The notes under the pieces were generated by a model. That model saw only the letters and a list, made by a program, of their open reading frames with translations, was not told the DNA's origin and ran no database searches. A program made the translations under genes and the position numbers. This document shows positions 17,113-27,249 of a DNA stretch of 64,000 nucleotides, piece after piece. Numbering within the stretch: position 1 is the first letter of the stretch; each line of letters begins with the position of its first letter. The stretch comes from Gammaproteobacteria bacterium (GTDB lineage: Bacteria; Pseudomonadota; Gammaproteobacteria; Acidiferrobacterales; SZUA-150), in NCBI GenBank assembly GCA_029880545.1, contig JAOUOD010000004.1:62001-126000 (forward strand). Reading direction: 5' to 3'.

Positions 17113-19803
17113 TCAGTAGCCAGGCCGGTTTTCCGCCGGGTCCTGAAGCGGGTAGCGCACGTTGTCATGCAACAGCGATACGAATTCCGATTCGGGAACA
17201 GGTTTGCTGAAATAATATCCCTGTACTTCATCGCAACCGTGCTCTTTCAGAAACTGGATCTGGAAGAATGTTTCCACGCCCTCTGCGATTACCCGCATGT
17301 GAAGGCTGCGCGCCATGGCGATAATTGTCCTTGTCAGGGCGCGATCGTCCTCGTTGGCGGAAATATCCCGGATAAAAGACTTGTCGATTTTCAGTGTGCT
17401 GACCGGAAACTGCTTGAGATATCCCAGGGATGAGTAGCCGGTACCAAAATCATCAATGGAGATATGAACGCCGAGCCGACTTAGTTGATGCAGTGTCTGG
17501 CTTGTGGCCTCGACATCCTGCATCAAAATACTTTCGGTAATTTCCAGTTCCAGCCAGCCTGGATCAAGGCCGGTATTTTTCAGAACCTCGGCAACGGTTG
17601 CCACCAGCCCGGGTTGCTGGAACTGACGAGCTGACAGGTTGACCGCCATGCGCACCGCCGGAAAGCCTTGTTGTTGCCAGGCGATATTGCGCGCACAGGC
17701 TGCTTCCAGTACCCAGTTACCGACCGGAACAATCAGGCCGGTTTCCTCCAGTATCGGTATTATCTGTGCCGGGAGCGTGGTCTGGTTTTGCCCGGATTGC
17801 CATCGAAGCAGGGCCTCCATACCAACTACCTTTCCGGTTTGCAGGCAAACCTTGGGCTGGTAATGAAGCTCGTATTCCTTTCGCTCCAGTGCCTGCCGGA
17901 GCCGGGTTTCGAGGGCCAGTCGCTCGGGTGTTAACAGGTCCAGGTTTCTGTCGTAAAACCGGAAATTGTTTTTACCGCGGTCTTTGGCGTGATACATGGC
18001 GATATCCGCCTGGGCAACCAGTTTCCTGGCTTCATTGCTGTTTTCGGGGCACAGGGAGATGCCGATGCTCGCGGTAACAAAGAACTCCCTCGTGTTGATG
18101 TACATCGGCTCCTTGATGTTCCGGAGGATGGTTTTTGCAACACCGGGGATATCAGCCTTGTTGGCCACGTCCGCGAGGATCACTGCAAACTCGTCACCAC
18201 CCAGGCGTGCCACCGTATCGCCGTCGCGTATCGAGTTCTGCAGCCTGGATGCCAGGATGGTGAGCATCTGGTCACCGGTGTCATGACCCATGGTGTCGTT
18301 AATGTTTTTGAAACGGTCGACATCGATAAACAGTACCGCGATAAGACGATCGCTCCATTCGCTGCGACCGAGCATTTGTCTTAACCGGTCAAAAAATACA
18401 TTTCGGTTCGGCAGGCCGGTAAGGTGATCATAGTGTGCAAGATGCCGGAGCTTTTCTTCAGCCTGCCACTGTCTCGAGATATCCTTGGCGATATGCACGG
18501 ACGCAATATACTTTCCCTTGTCGTCAAGAATCGGTGAGGTGGTCACGAGCAGCGACAGGCCGGCACAGGACGAGTCTATAGTGGCCGTTGCCGGCTTTTT
18601 GAGTTGCATCGTTATTGCGTGCGGGCAGGTGTCGCTATTGTGATTGGCGCAGCCATACAATTCATGACAGCGCCGGTCGACCGGGGTATTCAGGTTGATG
18701 GCAAAATGTTTTTTGAGTGCACTGTTGGCCTTGATGATCCGGAAATCCGGATCGATAACGCAAACAAAATCCGGAATCGCGTTAAACGTATCGCGCCACT
18801 CCAGCTCCCTGGTTTTTGCCAGCTGCTCAGCAATATGCTGCCTGGTGAGGTCTATTGAATAGGCAATGATACCCTTGGGATTGCCATATTCATCCCGTAG
18901 CAGGGACATCGAAAGGTGGCATATAATTGTTCTGCCGCTGCTGTGCCTGCACTCCACTTTTTCATCGAGTATTCCGTTTATTTTCAGCGACAGGATCATT
19001 TTCTTTGCCCGGGTCGAAGACTGTTGTCGGGGAAAAAGTGAGCTGAAGTGCCTGTCGACAATCTGGGTATCCGGATACCCGAACAAGTTTTCTGCGCCGG
19101 CATTCCATTGCTTGATGAAACCGCCCAGGTTCATGGTTATCACCGCGTCATGTATCTGGTTGACAAGCTGATCCTGTGCGCGGGTAATGGTTTCTTTTCT
19201 TCTGAGCTCCCACGTGTATTGTCGGATCAGCCATAGTGAAACCGCCAGCAGCAAAAGATTGGCTGAAAACAGGATGGCCAGCATGGCGGTCTGGTTCCTT
19301 TTTGTTTCAAGACTGGCCTGTTCAAAATCCGTAACCAGGTCATTGGCGACACGGGCAAGAGCCGGAATGTTGGATTCGATATGTAACAGCGCATACCGGG
19401 TATCCTTGTCTTCAATCGGGCTGTTAATAATGGTGATCAGGGCATTGTGAACCAGTTGCCAACGTTGTTTGAGATTATTCAGGCTGGGCAGGGTGCTCAG
19501 CGGTGCCTTGTCGAGCTCGCTTCCCGATACGTTGCCGCCGTGCTCGAGCTTGTACAATGCTTCGTCAAACTGGTTTATCAGGCCGAGCAGTTGCTGTTTC
19601 CTGTTGTTAAACGGGATGTTGTTGGTATGACTGTAGTAGCGGATTTGTTGTGCAATCATCCGTTGGCGACCAGCAACGTTGATTGCCGCTGCATCATTAC
19701 GGGCGCTGGATGTGTAGGCAAAAATGACGGCAATGGTTGCAATAACGCTGCACGCCAGCAGGGCAAGTAACAGGCTGATTTTGTATCGTAGAGAGCCAGG
19801 CAT
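17113..19803 (-). CDS. PilJ-like / PAS-PAS / GGDEF-EAL c-di-GMP enzyme
   Basis: 896 residues. TM1 (about 8-28) and TM2 (about 172-193) flank a periplasmic helical sensor with INVAGRQRMIAQQI, the signature of the PilJ/NarX type IV pili methyl-accepting N-terminal domain. Two PAS domains follow; the second has a Cys-rich insert, CHELYGCANHNSDTCPH, which might bind a metal or cofactor. The GGDEF domain has an intact RLGGDEFAV, and the EAL domain has MEALLRW, DDFGTGYSSLGYL and LKIDKSFI, so both synthesis and breakdown of cyclic di-GMP are possible. Monocistronic and divergent from gmk. The weak ribosome site (CGGA) fits low expression. Confidence 0.93.
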   Translation of the reverse strand: MPGSLRYKISLLLALLACSVIATIAVIFAYTSSARNDAAAINVAGRQRMIAQQIRYYSHTNNIPFNNRKQQLLGLINQFDEALYKLEHGGNVSGSELDKAPLSTLPSLNNLKQRWQLVHNALITIINSPIEDKDTRYALLHIESNIPALARVANDLVTDFEQASLETKRNQTAMLAILFSANLLLLAVSLWLIRQYTWELRRKETITRAQDQLVNQIHDAVITMNLGGFIKQWNAGAENLFGYPDTQIVDRHFSSLFPRQQSSTRAKKMILSLKINGILDEKVECRHSSGRTIICHLSMSLLRDEYGNPKGIIAYSIDLTRQHIAEQLAKTRELEWRDTFNAIPDFVCVIDPDFRIIKANSALKKHFAINLNTPVDRRCHELYGCANHNSDTCPHAITMQLKKPATATIDSSCAGLSLLVTTSPILDDKGKYIASVHIAKDISRQWQAEEKLRHLAHYDHLTGLPNRNVFFDRLRQMLGRSEWSDRLIAVLFIDVDRFKNINDTMGHDTGDQMLTILASRLQNSIRDGDTVARLGGDEFAVILADVANKADIPGVAKTILRNIKEPMYINTREFFVTASIGISLCPENSNEARKLVAQADIAMYHAKDRGKNNFRFYDRNLDLLTPERLALETRLRQALERKEYELHYQPKVCLQTGKVVGMEALLRWQSGQNQTTLPAQIIPILEETGLIVPVGNWVLEAACARNIAWQQQGFPAVRMAVNLSARQFQQPGLVATVAEVLKNTGLDPGWLELEITESILMQDVEATSQTLHQLSRLGVHISIDDFGTGYSSLGYLKQFPVSTLKIDKSFIRDISANEDDRALTRTIIAMARSLHMRVIAEGVETFFQIQFLKEHGCDEVQGYYFSKPVPESEFVSLLHDNVRYPLQDPAENRPGY

Positions 19804-19972
19804 GATCCGTCGCCTTTACAGTTGCAGTCCCGATTGATTCCGAGTCAATTGATTCGCAGGCCCAGGGAACGCGGCACTTTGTCCGCGGCTGTCAGATAAG
19901 CATAGTCTATTCCCATATAAATTGTAGTTTTGGGTAACTACGCGAGTCAACAGAAAAATCTTGCCCAAGTTA

Positions 19973-20000
19973 TTGATTTTGATTGTATTTCGAGTACACT
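19973..20000 (+). promoter_or_regulatory. Possible gmk promoter giving a very short leader
   Basis: TTGATT (19973-19978), a 16-bp spacer and TACACT (19995-20000) lie directly in front of the gmk ATG at 20010. Transcription would start within a few bases of the start codon, and no Shine-Dalgarno sequence is present, so the mRNA may be leaderless. Confidence 0.4.
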
Positions 20001-20009
20001 GCGCAGCCT

Positions 20010-20621
20010 ATGATTGAGCGCGGCAAATTGATTATTCTTTCCGCACCTTCGGGTGGCGGTAAAAGTTCCCTGGCGAAAGCCCTGATAGACGGAGATTCGT
20101 CGGTGGCGGTATCGGTGTCACATACCACGCGCGCGCCGCGTCCTGGCGAGCAAAATGGCGTGCATTATCATTTTGTAGATATCGATGAGTTCAAAAAAAT
20201 GATCGCCGGCGACCGCTTCCTGGAGCATGCCCGGGTATTCGACAACTATTATGGTACGTCGGTGGACGCGGTCGAGTCGTTGCTGGCCGAGGGCAAGCAT
20301 GTGCTGCTGGATATTGACTGGCAGGGCATGCGCGGCATCAAGGCGAGGTTGCCGGAGGCTTTGAGCGTATTCATCTTGCCGCCTTCCCGGGATGAACTGG
20401 AGCGGCGGTTGCGTGGTCGTGGCCAGGATTCCGAGGAAATCATTGCCCGGCGTATGCGTGACGCCGAATCGGAAATGTCCCATTACCATGAGTTTGACCA
20501 CGTTATTATCAACGATGATTTTGCTGCCGCACTGACTGACTTGCAGGCCATTGTTGCCGGCGAGCCCGGACGCCTGCGGCCACTGTCGCTGGACCCGCAG
20601 ATGTTGCTGGCCGGCTCCTGA
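20010..20621 (+). CDS. gmk: Guanylate kinase
   Basis: 203 residues. Phosphorylates GMP/dGMP to the diphosphate. The P-loop [18 protein letters not shown]-binding [20 protein letters not shown] and lid region [18 protein letters not shown] are all present. ATG 20010 is chosen; the in-frame TTG 27 bases upstream has no ribosome site either. First gene of the conserved gmk-rpoZ-spoT-ridA-recG block. Confidence 0.96.
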   Translation: MIERGKLIILSAPSGGGKSSLAKALIDGDSSVAVSVSHTTRAPRPGEQNGVHYHFVDIDEFKKMIAGDRFLEHARVFDNYYGTSVDAVESLLAEGKHVLLDIDWQGMRGIKARLPEALSVFILPPSRDELERRLRGRGQDSEEIIARRMRDAESEMSHYHEFDHVIINDDFAAALTDLQAIVAGEPGRLRPLSLDPQMLLAGS

Positions 20622-20629
20622 GTCCGCAG

Positions 20630-20675
20630 ATGGCCCTGTTCCGGGCCATATTGGCGACTGACTTTTGTCGCCAAT
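20630..20675 (+). terminator. Tandem stem-loops between gmk and rpoZ
   Basis: Two perfect hairpins lie back to back: ATGGCCC/GGGCCAT (20630-20649, 6-nt loop) and ATTGGCGAC/GTCGCCAAT (20650-20675, 8-nt loop). The second is followed by only a weak T-stretch (TTTCAG). They could attenuate or process the gmk-rpoZ transcript and help give rpoZ-spoT independent expression, or stabilise the gmk 3' end. Confidence 0.55.
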
Positions 20676-20755
20676 TTCAGTATGCTTGGCCGCTTTCCCC
20701 GATTTCAGGATTTTCCCGGTCGGGCGCCCGTAAAAGAGATCAAAGAGGATATTTC

Positions 20756-21067
20756 ATGGCACGTGTTACCGTAGAAGATTGCCTGGATCACGTCGATAAC
20801 CGGTTCGAGCTGGTATTGCTGGCCGCGCGCCGCGCACGTCAACTGGCCAACAATGCCCGGCCAATGGTTGCAGAAGAAAACGACAAACCCACTGTCATTG
20901 CCCTGCGCGAAATCGCTGAAGGCCTGATTACCAAGGAAGTGCTGGATGCCCAGGCCCGGGCGGCAATAGTCGCTGAACAAGAAGACGCAGTAACTGATGA
21001 AGGCGCGGCTGAAACTGAAACCGCGCTGACCCCGGCAGCCGGTGAAGAAGGTAACGCCGAAGCCTGA
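20756..21067 (+). CDS. rpoZ: RNA polymerase omega subunit
   Basis: 103 residues. N-terminus [20 protein letters not shown] and [14 protein letters not shown] are the omega signatures; omega helps assemble RNA polymerase and binds ppGpp in proteobacteria. The acidic, Ala/Glu-rich C-terminal tail makes it longer than the E. coli protein (91 residues). Start ATG 20756 follows AGAGGAT. Its end overlaps the GTG start of spoT by 26 bp. Confidence 0.95.
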   Translation: MARVTVEDCLDHVDNRFELVLLAARRARQLANNARPMVAEENDKPTVIALREIAEGLITKEVLDAQARAAIVAEQEDAVTDEGAAETETALTPAAGEEGNAEA

Positions 21068-23204
21068 TTCCACAGAAGCCGAAAATGGTGAGCGCAGGCT
21101 GCTGGTCAGCGACCTGTGCGAACTGCTCGGCACCTACCTGGACAAGGACCAGGTAGCGGATGTTTACCGTGCCTACCTGTTTGGCGCCGAGGCCCATGAA
21201 GGCCAGCTCCGGCGCAGCGGCGAACCCTACATTTACCATCCCCTGGAAGTTGCGCGCATTCTTGCGGCCATGCGCCTGGATGCCCAGAGTATTATTGCCG
21301 CTATTCTGCATGACGTAATAGAAGATACGCCAACGGCCAAGGAACAGCTGGCCAGGGAATTCGGCGAGGAAGTAGCCGAGCTTGTTGATGGTGTCAGCAA
21401 GATCAGCCAGATCGAATTTGCCTCCAAGGAAGAAGAACAGGCGGAAAACTTCCGCAAGATGCTGCTGGCGATGACCCGGGATATTCGCGTTATCCTGATC
21501 AAGCTGGCCGATCGTATGCACAACATGCGCACCCTGGGTGCGTTGCGTCGTGAAAAGCAGCAACGCATCGCCCGCGAAACGCTTGAAATCTACGCACCCA
21601 TTGCCAATCGCCTTGGCGTTCGCCAATGGGCCTATGAGCTGGAAGAACATGGTTTCCGGCTGTTACATCCCGGGCGCTATGACGTGCTCGATTCGGCAAT
21701 GAAGAAGCGCCACGGAAACCGCAAGGCGGTGGTCGACAAGATTCGCAGTACTATTCTTGCGCGGCTGGAAGAGGAAAAAATCAATGGCTCGGTAACCGGG
21801 CGCGAAAAACACCTCTACAGTATTTACCGCAAGATGCGCGACAAGCATTTGTCCTTTGACCAGATTTACGATGTCTATGCCTTTCGCATTACCGTCGACA
21901 GCGTTGATATCTGTTACCGGGTGCTTGGCGTGATTCATAACCTGTTCAAGCCCATACCCGGGCGGTTCAAGGATTATATTGCCATTCCCAAGGCCAACGG
22001 TTACCAGTCATTGCATACCATTGTTTTTGGCCCCTTTGGCCTGATGGCGGAAGTACAGATTCGCACGCTTGACATGCATCGTGTTGCCGATGTTGGCGTT
22101 GCTGCGCACTGGCTGTACAAGTCCGGTGACAGCAAGCCGGTGATGCATAACCATGCATTGCAATGGCTCAAGGACCTGCTGGACATGCAGCAGGAAGGTG
22201 GCAACCCGGGAGAGTTCCTGGAACACCTGAAAGTCGACCTGTTTCCCGACGAGGTTTACGTGTTCACGCCTAACGGCGAGATCAAGAAACTGCCGCGTGG
22301 CGCCACTTGCGTGGACTTTGCCTACGATGTGCACAGTGATGTCGGCAATCATTGCATTGGCGCCAAGGTTAATCATCAGCTGGTGCCGCTGCGCACGCCA
22401 TTGCGTAACGGTGATCATGTGGAGATTGTCACCTCCGAATGGGGCCGACCCAGTCCGACCTGGCTGAACTATGTTGCTACCGGTCGTGCCCGCGCCCATA
22501 TTCGCAGTTACCTCAAGTCGCAACAGTTCGGTGAATCGGTATCACTGGGTGAGCGGCTGCTGGACAAGGCGCTCAGCGACAACGGATTTGATCTGCATGA
22601 TGTTGAGCTGGCCCGGCGTGAAACCCTGCTCAAGGAATTGTCGCTGAAAACCTGGGATGAGCTGCTGGCGGAGATTGGCCTTGGCAAGCGCGTTGCCGCT
22701 ATTGTCGCACAGCAGTTAATACCCGCCGGCCAGGATGGTGAGCCCGGCGAACATATTCATGCGAAGATGCTTATCAGTGGCACCGAAGGCCTGATGGTGA
22801 ATTATGCCCGTTGCTGTCGACCGATTCCCGGTGACAACATCGCAGGCTTTCTTTCTTCCGGCCGCGGCATCGTTGTACATACCGATGATTGTCCGAATAT
22901 CTCCGAGTTCCGCAAACAGCCGGATCGCTGGATCGATGTGCAATGGGAGCCGGGCATTGAGGGTGTGTTCACGGTCGGCTTGCGTGTCGATGCACGTAAC
23001 CAGCGCGGCTCATTGGCATCTATTGCCGCTGCTATATCGGATGCCGATGCCAATATTGACGCGGTCAACTTCGAAGAGCGTGAAGGTCAGGACACAACAT
23101 TGAGTTTTGTTATCGAAGTACGTCATCGTCAGCACCTGGCCAATGTCATGCGCCAGGTGCGTACTCTTGAAAATGTTGTCCGGGTCCGGCGCATCAAGAG
23201 CTGA
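21042..23204 (+). CDS. spoT: Bifunctional (p)ppGpp synthetase/hydrolase SpoT
   Basis: 720 residues from GTG 21042, inside the end of rpoZ. The HD hydrolase domain has [11 protein letters not shown] (His90-Asp91). The synthetase domain has [13 protein letters not shown] and [19 protein letters not shown]; the RFKD motif, as opposed to the EXDD of RelA, marks a bifunctional enzyme. A TGS domain ([20 protein letters not shown]), a Cys-containing region ([17 protein letters not shown]) and a C-terminal ACT domain complete the standard layout. It balances the stringent-response alarmone. No other start with better context is visible. Confidence 0.96.
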   Translation: MKKVTPKPDSTEAENGERRLLVSDLCELLGTYLDKDQVADVYRAYLFGAEAHEGQLRRSGEPYIYHPLEVARILAAMRLDAQSIIAAILHDVIEDTPTAKEQLAREFGEEVAELVDGVSKISQIEFASKEEEQAENFRKMLLAMTRDIRVILIKLADRMHNMRTLGALRREKQQRIARETLEIYAPIANRLGVRQWAYELEEHGFRLLHPGRYDVLDSAMKKRHGNRKAVVDKIRSTILARLEEEKINGSVTGREKHLYSIYRKMRDKHLSFDQIYDVYAFRITVDSVDICYRVLGVIHNLFKPIPGRFKDYIAIPKANGYQSLHTIVFGPFGLMAEVQIRTLDMHRVADVGVAAHWLYKSGDSKPVMHNHALQWLKDLLDMQQEGGNPGEFLEHLKVDLFPDEVYVFTPNGEIKKLPRGATCVDFAYDVHSDVGNHCIGAKVNHQLVPLRTPLRNGDHVEIVTSEWGRPSPTWLNYVATGRARAHIRSYLKSQQFGESVSLGERLLDKALSDNGFDLHDVELARRETLLKELSLKTWDELLAEIGLGKRVAAIVAQQLIPAGQDGEPGEHIHAKMLISGTEGLMVNYARCCRPIPGDNIAGFLSSGRGIVVHTDDCPNISEFRKQPDRWIDVQWEPGIEGVFTVGLRVDARNQRGSLASIAAAISDADANIDAVNFEEREGQDTTLSFVIEVRHRQHLANVMRQVRTLENVVRVRRIKS

Positions 23205-23256
23205 CCGTTATCAAGTAACCCGAAACCTACATTCAGAAGCACAGCCGGGAGGCCCA

Positions 23257-23640
23257 GTGAGTCGAGAAATTATCAGTACCAGCAAGGCACCGCAGGCAAT
23301 CGGTACCTATTCCCAGGCCGTCAAGGTTGGCAAGACGGTATACCTGTCCGGACAGATCCCGCTGGACCCGGTGACCATGGAACTGGTTGGCGGCGACATG
23401 CGCGCGCAGATTAGGCGTGTATTCGATAATCTTGCCGCCGTTGCCGAGGCGGCCGGTGGCTCACTTGCCGACATTGCCAAGCTGAACATCTTTCTTGCAG
23501 ACCTGTCCCATTTCCCGCTGGTCAACGAAGTGATGGCGCAGTATTTCGCCGAGCCATACCCGGCGCGTGCCGCTGTCGGCGTGGCTGCCTTGCCCAAGGC
23601 CGCGCAAGTGGAAATGGACGCCATCATGGAGTTGGGCTGA
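23257..23640 (+). CDS. ridA: Enamine/imine deaminase RidA
   Basis: 127 residues from GTG 23257, with GGGAGG upstream. RidA hydrolyses reactive 2-aminoacrylate and related enamines from PLP enzymes. Characteristic blocks: [49 protein letters not shown] and the C-terminal signature [20 protein letters not shown] with the substrate-binding Arg. It sits between spoT and recG, a conserved position. Confidence 0.95.
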   Translation: MSREIISTSKAPQAIGTYSQAVKVGKTVYLSGQIPLDPVTMELVGGDMRAQIRRVFDNLAAVAEAAGGSLADIAKLNIFLADLSHFPLVNEVMAQYFAEPYPARAAVGVAALPKAAQVEMDAIMELG

Positions 23641-23674
23641 TCAGCTTGTTTGGTCATCGCAGCAAGGCGCGACG

Positions 23675-25765
23675 TTGAGCAAGGAACCCATTGAACGCTT
23701 GCCCGTGACCATGCTCAAGGGCGTGGGCACAAAAGTCGCGGAGAAGCTTGAGCGCCTGGGCATCGTTACGATCCAGGACATGTTGCTGCACTTCCCGTAC
23801 CGCTACCAGGATCGCACGCATATCCAGGCCATAGGCTCATTGACGCCGGGACAGGAAAGCCAGGTAACCGGTGTTGTTGAACTGGCCGATGTCAGCTTCC
23901 GCGGCAAGCGTAACCTGCTGGTGCGCATCAGCGATAACACCGGCTTTTTAACCCTGCGCTTTTTTCATTTTTCCAGGGCGCAACAGGATCGGCTGCAACA
24001 CGGCGCACGCCTGTTTGTATTTGGTGAGGCGCGTGCCGGTCGTGACGGCCTGGAAATGATTCACCCGGAATACGAACTGCTGGCTTATGGCGAAGATGCC
24101 GAGGCCGATGAAAAACTCACACCGGTATACAATACCACCGAGGGCCTGCATCGCCTGAGCGTGCGCAAGTATGCGCGCCAGGCACTGGCGTCGTTTGGCG
24201 AGCGTATCGAGGAACTGTTACCGGCCGAATTCTTGCCTGACAGCAACTGGCCATCCCTGGCCGATGCCGTGCGCAATTTGCACGAACCTGATCCAGCCGT
24301 GGATATCACCCGGCTGGAAAGTGGTCGTCATCCCTGGCAACGACGCATGGCTTTCGAGGAATTGCTGGCCTGGCAACTGAGCTTCCGGCAACAGCGTTCG
24401 CTACGACGCCAGGCCAGTTCCGTCGCCATCACGTCAGGGGAGACGCTTTATAAAGCATTGCTGGCGTCCTTGCCGTTTTCACCCACCGCGGCACAGCAAC
24501 GGGTAATGCAGGAAATTACCGAAGACCTGGCGCAGCCGGTACCCATGCAGCGACTGGTGCAGGGTGACGTCGGCTCCGGCAAAACCCTGGTCGCTGTTGC
24601 CGCGGCCTGCATGGTGGTGGAAGCCGGTTACCAGGTAGCGGTCATGGCACCGACTGAATTGCTGGCCGACCAGCATTGGCGCAACTTTCATCAATGGCTT
24701 GAACCCCTGGGTATCCGGGTACAGCTGCTTACCGGCAAGCTGGCCGCGGCACCACGACGCGATGCGCTCGCCGCTATTGCCGAAGGTGAAGCCAGGGTGG
24801 TTATTGGCACCCATGCCTTGTTCCAGGAAGATGTGCATTACCATCAGCTGGGCATGGTGGTTGTGGATGAACAGCATCGTTTTGGTGTTGATCAGCGCCT
24901 GGCCTTGCTGCGCAAGTCGGCCAATGGCCGGGGTGAACGCATTGCCGCACCGCACCAACTGGTCATGACGGCAACACCGATCCCGCGAACACTGGCGCAG
25001 ACGGTTTACGCCGATCTTGATGTATCGGTTATTGATGAGTTGCCACCCGGGCGCACGCCGGTGACCACGGTTGTTATTCCCGATAACCGACGCGGTGACG
25101 TAGTGCAGCGGGTCAGGTCTGCCTGTCTTGGCGGTCGCCAGGCTTACTGGGTATGCCCACTCATTGAGGAATCGGAAGCCCTGCAACTGCAAACGGCAAC
25201 TGACATGGCCGAGGATCTGCGCCAGGCCTTGCCGGAGTTGCGCGTTGGCCTGATTCATGGTCGACTGCGGCCGTCAGAAAAAGAAGCCGCCATGCTGGCG
25301 TTCAAGGCCGGCGAGTTGCAGTTGCTGGTGGCCACCACCGTGATTGAGGTGGGCGTGGACGTAGCCAATGCCACGACCATGATTATCGAGCATGCCGAGC
25401 GACTGGGCTTGTCGCAGCTGCACCAGCTGCGTGGTCGTGTTGGCCGGGGTGCGGCGGAAAGCAGTTGCGTGTTACTTTACCAGTCACCGTTGTCACAGCT
25501 GGCGCGTGAACGACTGGCGGTATTGCGCGATACCAATGATGGCTTCGAGGTGGCCCGGCGCGACCTGGAGTTGCGCGGTCCCGGTGAATTGCTGGGTACA
25601 CGCCAAACCGGCTTGCCGCGGTTCCGGGTCGCGGATCTGGGCCGGGACCAGGACCTGTTGCCGGCAGTGCAGCAAAGCGCGCAGACGCTGGAGGCCGACC
25701 AGCCTTTGGCCGAAGCCCTGGTACAACGCTGGCTCGGTGCGCGTCGTCACCTCGGTGATGTATGA
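23675..25765 (+). CDS. recG: ATP-dependent DNA helicase RecG
   Basis: 696 residues from TTG 23675 with AAGG upstream, close to the 693 of E. coli. The N-terminal wedge (OB-fold) domain with RLPVTMLKGVGTKVAEKL and LLHFPYRYQDRT is followed by helicase domain motifs: Walker A GDVGSGKTLVA, DEQH box VVVDEQHRFG, VMTATPIPRTLAQT, TTVIEVGVDV and QLRGRVGRG. It remodels stalled replication forks and Holliday junctions. Confidence 0.96.
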   Translation: MSKEPIERLPVTMLKGVGTKVAEKLERLGIVTIQDMLLHFPYRYQDRTHIQAIGSLTPGQESQVTGVVELADVSFRGKRNLLVRISDNTGFLTLRFFHFSRAQQDRLQHGARLFVFGEARAGRDGLEMIHPEYELLAYGEDAEADEKLTPVYNTTEGLHRLSVRKYARQALASFGERIEELLPAEFLPDSNWPSLADAVRNLHEPDPAVDITRLESGRHPWQRRMAFEELLAWQLSFRQQRSLRRQASSVAITSGETLYKALLASLPFSPTAAQQRVMQEITEDLAQPVPMQRLVQGDVGSGKTLVAVAAACMVVEAGYQVAVMAPTELLADQHWRNFHQWLEPLGIRVQLLTGKLAAAPRRDALAAIAEGEARVVIGTHALFQEDVHYHQLGMVVVDEQHRFGVDQRLALLRKSANGRGERIAAPHQLVMTATPIPRTLAQTVYADLDVSVIDELPPGRTPVTTVVIPDNRRGDVVQRVRSACLGGRQAYWVCPLIEESEALQLQTATDMAEDLRQALPELRVGLIHGRLRPSEKEAAMLAFKAGELQLLVATTVIEVGVDVANATTMIIEHAERLGLSQLHQLRGRVGRGAAESSCVLLYQSPLSQLARERLAVLRDTNDGFEVARRDLELRGPGELLGTRQTGLPRFRVADLGRDQDLLPAVQQSAQTLEADQPLAEALVQRWLGARRHLGDV

Positions 25766-25807
25766 GTATGAATAACAAGACAAATGGCATCAGGAGATGC
25801 GGCGAAT

Positions 25808-26377
25808 ATGAAGTTTAATGACAAGGCGATTCGTGAGCCGGTGTGGATGCCGCGCAAGCGTCTTCGCAATACGGCGATGCCACGCGCATACTGGAAATGC
25901 CTGCTGGACACCGCGTCATTGACACAGCGTATTATCAGCAATTGCCCGGATGTGTTTTCAGTTGCTGTAATTGATCAGCGATGGGGTCGCCCGATGCGCA
26001 ACGAAGCCTTGCGCCTGGGAGTGCCGATTGATCGTCATGCGTTAATCCGTCAAGTGTACCTCAAGTGTGGTTCAACGCCGTGGGTGTATGCGCGCACGGT
26101 TATTCCCGGCAGCACCTTGACCGGTCCGGAACAAAAACTGGCGCACCTGCGCTCGCGTTCACTGGGCGCGGTTCTGTTTTCCGATCCCACCATGGTGCGT
26201 GATGAAATGGAAATCTGTCGCCTGACCGAACGTGAACGCATGTTTGCCCGCGCCACTGCGCCGCTCTCAAAAACGCCGCACGAGATCTGGGGCAGACGCT
26301 CGGTGTTCCGTTTGCATAACAAGCCGCTGCTGGTGTGCGAAGTGTTCCTGCCCACTGTCGGTATCTGCATCCCCTGA
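25808..26377 (+). CDS. ubiC: Chorismate pyruvate-lyase UbiC
   Basis: 189 residues from ATG 25808. It converts chorismate to 4-hydroxybenzoate, the first ubiquinone head-group step. Conserved elements: LLDTASLTQRI, RQVYLKCGSTPWVYARTVIP with the active-site Arg, LGAVLFSDPTM and the C-terminal LLVCEVFLP. The start is uncertain; an ATG at 25784 has no ribosome site, while AGGAG lies 11 bases before 25808. It is followed 6 bp later by ubiA. Confidence 0.9.
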   Translation: MKFNDKAIREPVWMPRKRLRNTAMPRAYWKCLLDTASLTQRIISNCPDVFSVAVIDQRWGRPMRNEALRLGVPIDRHALIRQVYLKCGSTPWVYARTVIPGSTLTGPEQKLAHLRSRSLGAVLFSDPTMVRDEMEICRLTERERMFARATAPLSKTPHEIWGRRSVFRLHNKPLLVCEVFLPTVGICIP

Positions 26378-26383
26378 GCGGTA

Positions 26384-27238
26384 ATGCACAGTCTGCGCGA
26401 ATATTATTATCTCGTCCGACTGGATCGTCCCATTGGTATCCTGCTGTTGTTATGGCCCACCTTGTGGGGCTTGTGGGTGGCGGCTGAAGGCAAGCCGGAC
26501 CCGCTGGTCATGTTTGTCTTTGTTGCCGGCGTCGTGCTCATGCGGTCCGCCGGGTGCGCCGTCAATGACTTTGCCGATCGCCATGTCGACCCGCACGTGG
26601 AGCGCACGCAAAACCGGCCACTGGCTGCCGGCCGCATAACCGAAAAGGAAGCGCTGGCAGTATTTATAGTGTTAAGCCTGCTGGCGTTTGTGCTGGTACT
26701 GTTAATGAACCGGCTCACCATCATCATGTCCTTTGCCGGTGCCTTGCTGGCGTTCAGCTACCCGTTCATGAAACGCTTTACCCACATGCCGCAGGTATAC
26801 CTGGGCGTGGCCTTTGGCTGGGGCATTCCCATGGTGTTTGCCGCGCAAACCGGCAGCGTGCCACCGGTGGCCTGGGCCATGTTCATGGCCAATGTGTTCT
26901 GGGCCGTGGCTTATGATACCGCCTATGCCATGGTGGATCGCGAAGATGATCTCAGGATCGGCGTGCGCTCCACTGCCATCCTGTTCGGTCGTTATGATCG
27001 CCTGATGATTGGCATCAATCACGCCTTGTGCCTGCTGTTGCTGGCATGGGTTGGCTTCTATTTGCAACTGGGCGCGGTGTACTTCATCAGCCTTGCCGTG
27101 GCTGCCGGTATTGCCGGTTACGAACAATGGTTAATGCGTCATCGTGAACGTGGCGCCTGCTTCAAGGCATTTCTGAACAATCATTACTTTGGCATGGTCA
27201 TTTTCGCCGGGCTGGTCGTGCACTACTTGCAGAATTAA
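26384..27238 (+). CDS. ubiA: 4-hydroxybenzoate polyprenyltransferase UbiA
   Basis: 284 residues with about eight or nine membrane helices. It attaches the polyprenyl chain to 4-hydroxybenzoate in the inner membrane. The two Asp-rich motifs are intact: NDFADRHVD with ERTQNRPLAAGRI, and DTAYAMVDREDD followed by RSTAILFGRYD. Directly downstream of ubiC, so the product of one is the substrate of the next. Confidence 0.96.
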   Translation: MHSLREYYYLVRLDRPIGILLLLWPTLWGLWVAAEGKPDPLVMFVFVAGVVLMRSAGCAVNDFADRHVDPHVERTQNRPLAAGRITEKEALAVFIVLSLLAFVLVLLMNRLTIIMSFAGALLAFSYPFMKRFTHMPQVYLGVAFGWGIPMVFAAQTGSVPPVAWAMFMANVFWAVAYDTAYAMVDREDDLRIGVRSTAILFGRYDRLMIGINHALCLLLLAWVGFYLQLGAVYFISLAVAAGIAGYEQWLMRHRERGACFKAFLNNHYFGMVIFAGLVVHYLQN

Positions 27239-27249
27239 CCGAGGCGCTT

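Noticed and set aside
21042-23204. RelA as label for the stringent-response gene
   Set aside because: HD hydrolase site is intact, and the synthetase has RFKD rather than EXDD; position after rpoZ is that of spoT.
24479-25258. 259-codon minus-strand frame
   Set aside because: Shadow of recG, whose helicase motifs are intact in the sense frame.
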